Shown one piece after another: positions 5,030-7,471 of a stretch of 7,471 nt of DNA. The stretch spans positions 1-7,471 of the forward strand of contig JALUKJ010000367.1 of assembly GCA_027056615.1 (NCBI GenBank). The letters are read 5' to 3'. Each line of letters opens with the position of its first letter. Within the stretch, counting starts at the first letter, position 1. Both the position numbers and the translations under genes were made by a program. The stretch is from Campylobacteraceae bacterium. GTDB taxonomy: Bacteria; Campylobacterota; Campylobacteria; Campylobacterales; Sulfurovaceae. The notes under the pieces are model-generated. The model made no database searches. It worked only from the letters and a program-made list of their open reading frames with translations, and was not told the origin of the DNA.

Positions 5030-5727
5030 TCTTTGTATCCTATCTCATTTTTAAAATTTGCTAGACAATTAGTACACTCTTTCATAGTATTGGTATATAC
5101 TATGCTGTAGAGAGCATCTTCATTTAAAATTTTTAGTGTATGTTTGTTTATTGAAATAATTTTCTCTTTTTTAAATTTAGTCAATATACGAGAAAATGTC
5201 TCTGGAGTAAGATTTAAAATGGAAGCAATTTCATTATTTTTTAGACGGTTAAAGATAGCTACTTTTTTTATCATAAGGTCAGCTACTTTAGCTTCAGAAG
5301 AGAGTATTGTCTCTTTATGAACTAAAGCAGAGAGTAAGATTACCTTAGCTGTTAAAGACTTAATCAACTCTAATGAAAATGCTGGTTGATTTAAATAGTT
5401 ATAAAGTTTATCAAAATGCAATAAGCCTATAGTACCATCGGTTACAAACTCACAGGTAGCAGGAAATGCCTCTTTTTCAAAACAAGCAAACTCTGCAATA
5501 AGACTAGGTGCAGAAAAACGGTTAATCTGTATTTGAGAACCTTTAGGAGAAGTTTTATACAGTTTGACATCGCCCTCCATGAGTATATGTAAATACTCAC
5601 TTTTATCTCCTTCATAAAAAACTATACTATTTTTTGAATACTGCTTAATATATACTTCATTTTTAAGTTCAGAAATATACTTTTCTTCTAATGCCGAAAA
5701 TATAGGTATCTCTTGTAGTTCAATCAT
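5026..5727 (-). CDS. Crp/Fnr-family transcriptional regulator, lacking FNR cluster cysteines
   Basis: 233 residues. Positions about 10-115 form a cNMP-like beta-roll sensor (SIVFYEGDKSEYLHILMEGDVKLYK), 117-142 the dimer helix and 146-200 a winged helix-turn-helix. The recognition helix reads TPE176TFS179R180, the E-x-x-S-R pattern with which FNR reads TTGAT. It lacks the N-terminal cysteine cluster of FNR (only C82, C92, C218 and C221 are present), so an FNR-type 4Fe-4S oxygen sensor is unlikely. A heme/NO or other signal, as in DNR, NNR or NssR, is more likely. A C-terminal C218-T-N-C221 after the DNA-binding domain is unusual. The start is chosen for AAGGGA 7 nt upstream of the ATG. It is convergent with the siroheme decarboxylase gene, whose promoter has the matching box; control of heme d1 and nirS genes is inferred. 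Exact subfamily unknown. Confidence 0.92.
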   Translation of the reverse strand: MIELQEIPIFSALEEKYISELKNEVYIKQYSKNSIVFYEGDKSEYLHILMEGDVKLYKTSPKGSQIQINRFSAPSLIAEFACFEKEAFPATCEFVTDGTIGLLHFDKLYNYLNQPAFSLELIKSLTAKVILLSALVHKETILSSEAKVADLMIKKVAIFNRLKNNEIASILNLTPETFSRILTKFKKEKIISINKHTLKILNEDALYSIVYTNTMKECTNCLANFKNEIGYKD

Positions 5728-5730
5728 TGT

Positions 5731-5800
5731 TAATCCCTTTAGTATTATTATACTATTATATATTAATTAAGATTAACTAAAGTTACTAAATAAGGGATTA
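5731..5800 (-). promoter_or_regulatory. Regulator promoter and leader with autoregulatory-looking dyads
   Basis: TTAAT-TAAG-ATTAA (5763-5776) is a dyad in 5-N4-5 Crp/Fnr format, close to TTAAC-N4-GTTAA. Downstream on the minus strand are two TATAAT hexamers (plus-strand 5755-5760 and 5747-5752), placing the dyad at about -20 to -30, where binding would repress; negative autoregulation is the natural reading. In addition TAATCCCTT (complement of 5792-5800) is perfectly complementary to the AAGGGATTA that holds the Shine-Dalgarno sequence (5731-5739), with a further TTTAGTA/TACTAAA match inside, so a transcript starting farther upstream could fold and hide the ribosome site. Confidence 0.5.
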
Positions 5801-6228
5801 TATTTAATAGAGAATTACCTAAATACTAACTCTCTCCTTACTCAAAACAGTAAACTTAGTCACACTCTCATCTGTAATACCAAGCTTTTTCCCAGCTTTA
5901 GGATTACAAAAAGCCATCTTCTAGTAAACTCTTAGGTCTTAATCATAACTCTAGCCTCTTTTTAGCTTTGTAAATTTTGGAATTTCCATATTTTGCATCT
6001 ATAACACCATTTAAAAATACTGATTGCTTAATCTCACTATTTCTATCTCTTTGAGTTATATTTTGGCTATTAATATTATCAACATCTACTTCAAAAGCAC
6101 AAATATAACTGGCATGTCTCCTAGCCCCAAAAAAGTACTTAACACTTTCACCCCCTAAAAAAAGCCAATACTCCCCCCTTACCACCCAAGGCAATCAAAA
6201 AAATAACAGTGAAATAGTCTAAAAACTA
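5801..6228. other. Low-coding stretch with decayed ORF fragments beside the transposase
   Basis: I see no convincing intact gene here. On the minus strand 5943-6194 is open for 83 codons but starts only with TTG, lacks a ribosome site, and its first part crosses a homopolymer patch. The later part (GARRHASYICAFEVDVDNIN, then KYGNSKIYKAKKRLEL) looks more protein-like. A second minus-strand frame, 5819-5917, encodes MAFCNPKAGKKLGITDESV and 13 more residues. These could be pieces of a gene interrupted by the insertion sequence and then frameshifted, or spurious. Homology searching was not possible, so no product is assigned. The end of the insertion sequence should lie between about 5950 and 6228 but I could not find its terminal repeat. 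Confidence 0.4.
6125..6186. repeat. Homopolymer / C-run patch
   Basis: On the plus strand C4-A6 (6125-6134), C5-T-A7 (6151-6163), C6 (6173-6178) and CCACCC (6182-6186) follow one another within about 60 bp, strongly unlike the AT-rich, C-poor surroundings. The G-rich strand is the minus (transposase-sense) strand. The loops are too long for a confident G-quadruplex. Such runs are prone to slippage and to sequencing error. It may belong to the insertion-sequence end. Confidence 0.6.
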
Positions 6229-7471
6229 TTAAGAGAAGAAGTCAGACTCTTTACTCTCAATCTGTTCTATCAAAAGTTCAATCCAATCTCTCCCTTGCTT
6301 CTCTCCTGTAAGTATCTCTATTGGTGTTTTTCCTGCTCTTTTTCCTCGTTTATAAACTCTATGGTTATGATAAAATGCAAAAAGATTCAGAAACTCTTGT
6401 GTCACTTGATTTTTAGAACGGTCTAAATATGGGCGTAAGATAGAGTTAATATTTTCAACCATAGAAGATGCTTGAATAATGGTATCTAATTCATTAAACA
6501 CTTTCTCTTTTACTATTTCATAATCCTCCCACAACATCTGTTTCGCAATTAAACTATAGTGAGTAAGTTCCTTTTTTGCTTTTCTTCTTCTATCCTGCGT
6601 TTTGGCTTTTATCAAGGCTTTATTCCATTGCCACTCTAAGCTTAAAACTCTGATAGTCTCATCGTCAATTCCTAAGGCTCTACAATTTCTAGTTGCCTTC
6701 TTTGCATCTTCAAAATAGTCAAGTAGATTAGGTAAAACCTTTTTAATTCCCACAATCTCTTTGTTTATTGTCTTATGTTCTAATTTCTCTATTAATTCTA
6801 ATGCCACTTCTATCTCCTCTTTGGCTTTTGTCATATCACGAAGTGTTCCATTGCTTCGGAATGGGTTTAGTTGTTTGATTGCATGAGTGTAAAGGTATTT
6901 GAAATGCTCATAAAGCTCGATTGCCTCTATGGTTTTGGCACAAGCTTCTTTATACTGAATTTCTTTTTTTTCAAAGGACTCTTCACTTTTTCTATTTAAA
7001 CAGACAATCTCTCTCTCATACTCATTTTCAATAGCACTATATGCTTTTGACTCAAATCTATGAACCCAAATCCCTAAACGGTGGGAGAGTGTATGAAATG
7101 TATCAGACTGTCTATGGGCATTGGGTAAGCCATTTTTAATGCCTAAAAGAATACCTGAACCCTCATCGGTCACCGTATTTATAATCTCAATATTTTGATT
7201 ATCTATAATATGATTGATATGTTTTTCCCAAGTTTCCCCTTTTCGGTTATTGGCTAATTCAATATTTAAGATAGCTGAACTTATTGGTTCAACCGTTATA
7301 AGAATTGGTTGTGAGCCTATAAATATCTCATCAAGAAGTGCCGTAACTTTTAGCTCTTCCTCTATTTCTATTGACTCTACTGTTGGAATCAAAGCTCCAA
7401 TTGCTGATAGGCTTTGACTTATTGTACTTTCTCCTGAATAGTCCAATTCTCGCCGTTTCATTACTGTAGAC
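6229..7471 (-). CDS. DDE-type transposase, N-terminus beyond window
   Basis: At least 410 residues are seen from the methionine at 7459-7461, and the frame stays open to the window edge (S-T-V before M), so the true start, probably with a DNA-binding helix containing STVMKRREL, lies outside. A probable DDE triad is D44 (ALLDEIFIGSQPILI), D99 (NTVTDEGSG) and E336 (SSMVENINSILRPYL), with a long helical, Lys/Glu-rich insertion (about 135-330, coiled-coil-like) between the second D and the E. The C-terminus has NLFAFYHNHRVYKRGKRAGKTPIEILTG, a layout common to DDE transposases. I cannot name the IS family. No frameshift is seen, so it may be active. A short stem (6213-6218 with 6225-6230) overlaps the stop codon but lacks a U tail. 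Its presence marks this side as a mobile boundary of the heme d1 region. Confidence 0.85.
   Translation of the reverse strand, partial: STVMKRRELDYSGESTISQSLSAIGALIPTVESIEIEEELKVTALLDEIFIGSQPILITVEPISSAILNIELANNRKGETWEKHINHIIDNQNIEIINTVTDEGSGILLGIKNGLPNAHRQSDTFHTLSHRLGIWVHRFESKAYSAIENEYEREIVCLNRKSEESFEKKEIQYKEACAKTIEAIELYEHFKYLYTHAIKQLNPFRSNGTLRDMTKAKEEIEVALELIEKLEHKTINKEIVGIKKVLPNLLDYFEDAKKATRNCRALGIDDETIRVLSLEWQWNKALIKAKTQDRRRKAKKELTHYSLIAKQMLWEDYEIVKEKVFNELDTIIQASSMVENINSILRPYLDRSKNQVTQEFLNLFAFYHNHRVYKRGKRAGKTPIEILTGEKQGRDWIELLIEQIESKESDFFS

Noticed and set aside
6213..6230. Terminator for the transposase gene
   Set aside because: Only a 6-bp AT-rich stem overlapping the stop codon, without a U tail.
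7214..7417. Plus-strand open frame of 67 codons
   Set aside because: Antisense to the catalytic part of the transposase.

Overview
The window looks like part of the chromosome of a denitrifying or nitrite-reducing member of the Campylobacterota (a Sulfurimonas, Sulfurovum or Arcobacter-like organism). This is an inference from the strongly AT-rich sequence, the dense gene packing, the sequence character of NirS, a one-piece (fused) heme d1 siroheme decarboxylase, and the lack of the split nirD-L-G-H genes of pseudomonads. No ribosomal or other taxonomic marker is present.

Layout. Minus strand, 1-2154: the 5' part of a nirF-like gene (cut by the window edge) lies behind nirS, a complete cytochrome cd1 nitrite reductase. 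Its leader region (2155-2362) is rich in dyads: a perfect 8-bp palindrome next to a -10-like hexamer, a Crp/Fnr-format dyad and a Fur-box-like site. From 2363 to 3159 is a disturbed patch. It holds two tiny one-TM reading frames on the minus strand (the second broken by an apparent one-base frameshift), a 150-bp MITE-like element with long perfect terminal inverted repeats between them, and a plus-strand remnant gene that also carries a one-base frameshift. A small two-TM protein gene (3164-3352) follows, and its tail overlaps that of a convergent precorrin-2 dehydrogenase/sirohydrochlorin ferrochelatase gene (3339-3911).

That gene is divergent from a fused NirDL/NirGH-type siroheme decarboxylase (4007-5029). 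The 95-bp gap between them has a perfect TTGAT-N4-ATCAA box placed 41.5 bp upstream of the start predicted from a perfect TATAAT, so the decarboxylase mRNA should be leaderless. Tail to tail with it is a Crp/Fnr-family regulator (5026-5727). It lacks the FNR iron-sulfur cysteines but has an FNR-like recognition helix (E-x-x-S-R), so it is the obvious candidate to bind the box. From 5728 to 6228 lie the regulator promoter and a non-coding or decayed stretch with a homopolymer patch. From 6229 to the window end is a DDE-type transposase that runs off the edge.

How it fits together: sirohydrochlorin/siroheme synthesis (3339-3911), siroheme decarboxylation (4007-5029) and NirF (1-319) are steps toward heme d1, the cofactor that nirS (412-2154) needs to reduce nitrite to nitric oxide. 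The linked regulator probably senses low oxygen or a nitrogen oxide and switches on at least the decarboxylase. I did not find a wholly new system. The most useful new observations are the leaderless class-II promoter, the MITE with its split or frameshifted small membrane ORFs, the C-terminal CxxC of the regulator and the dyads in front of nirS.
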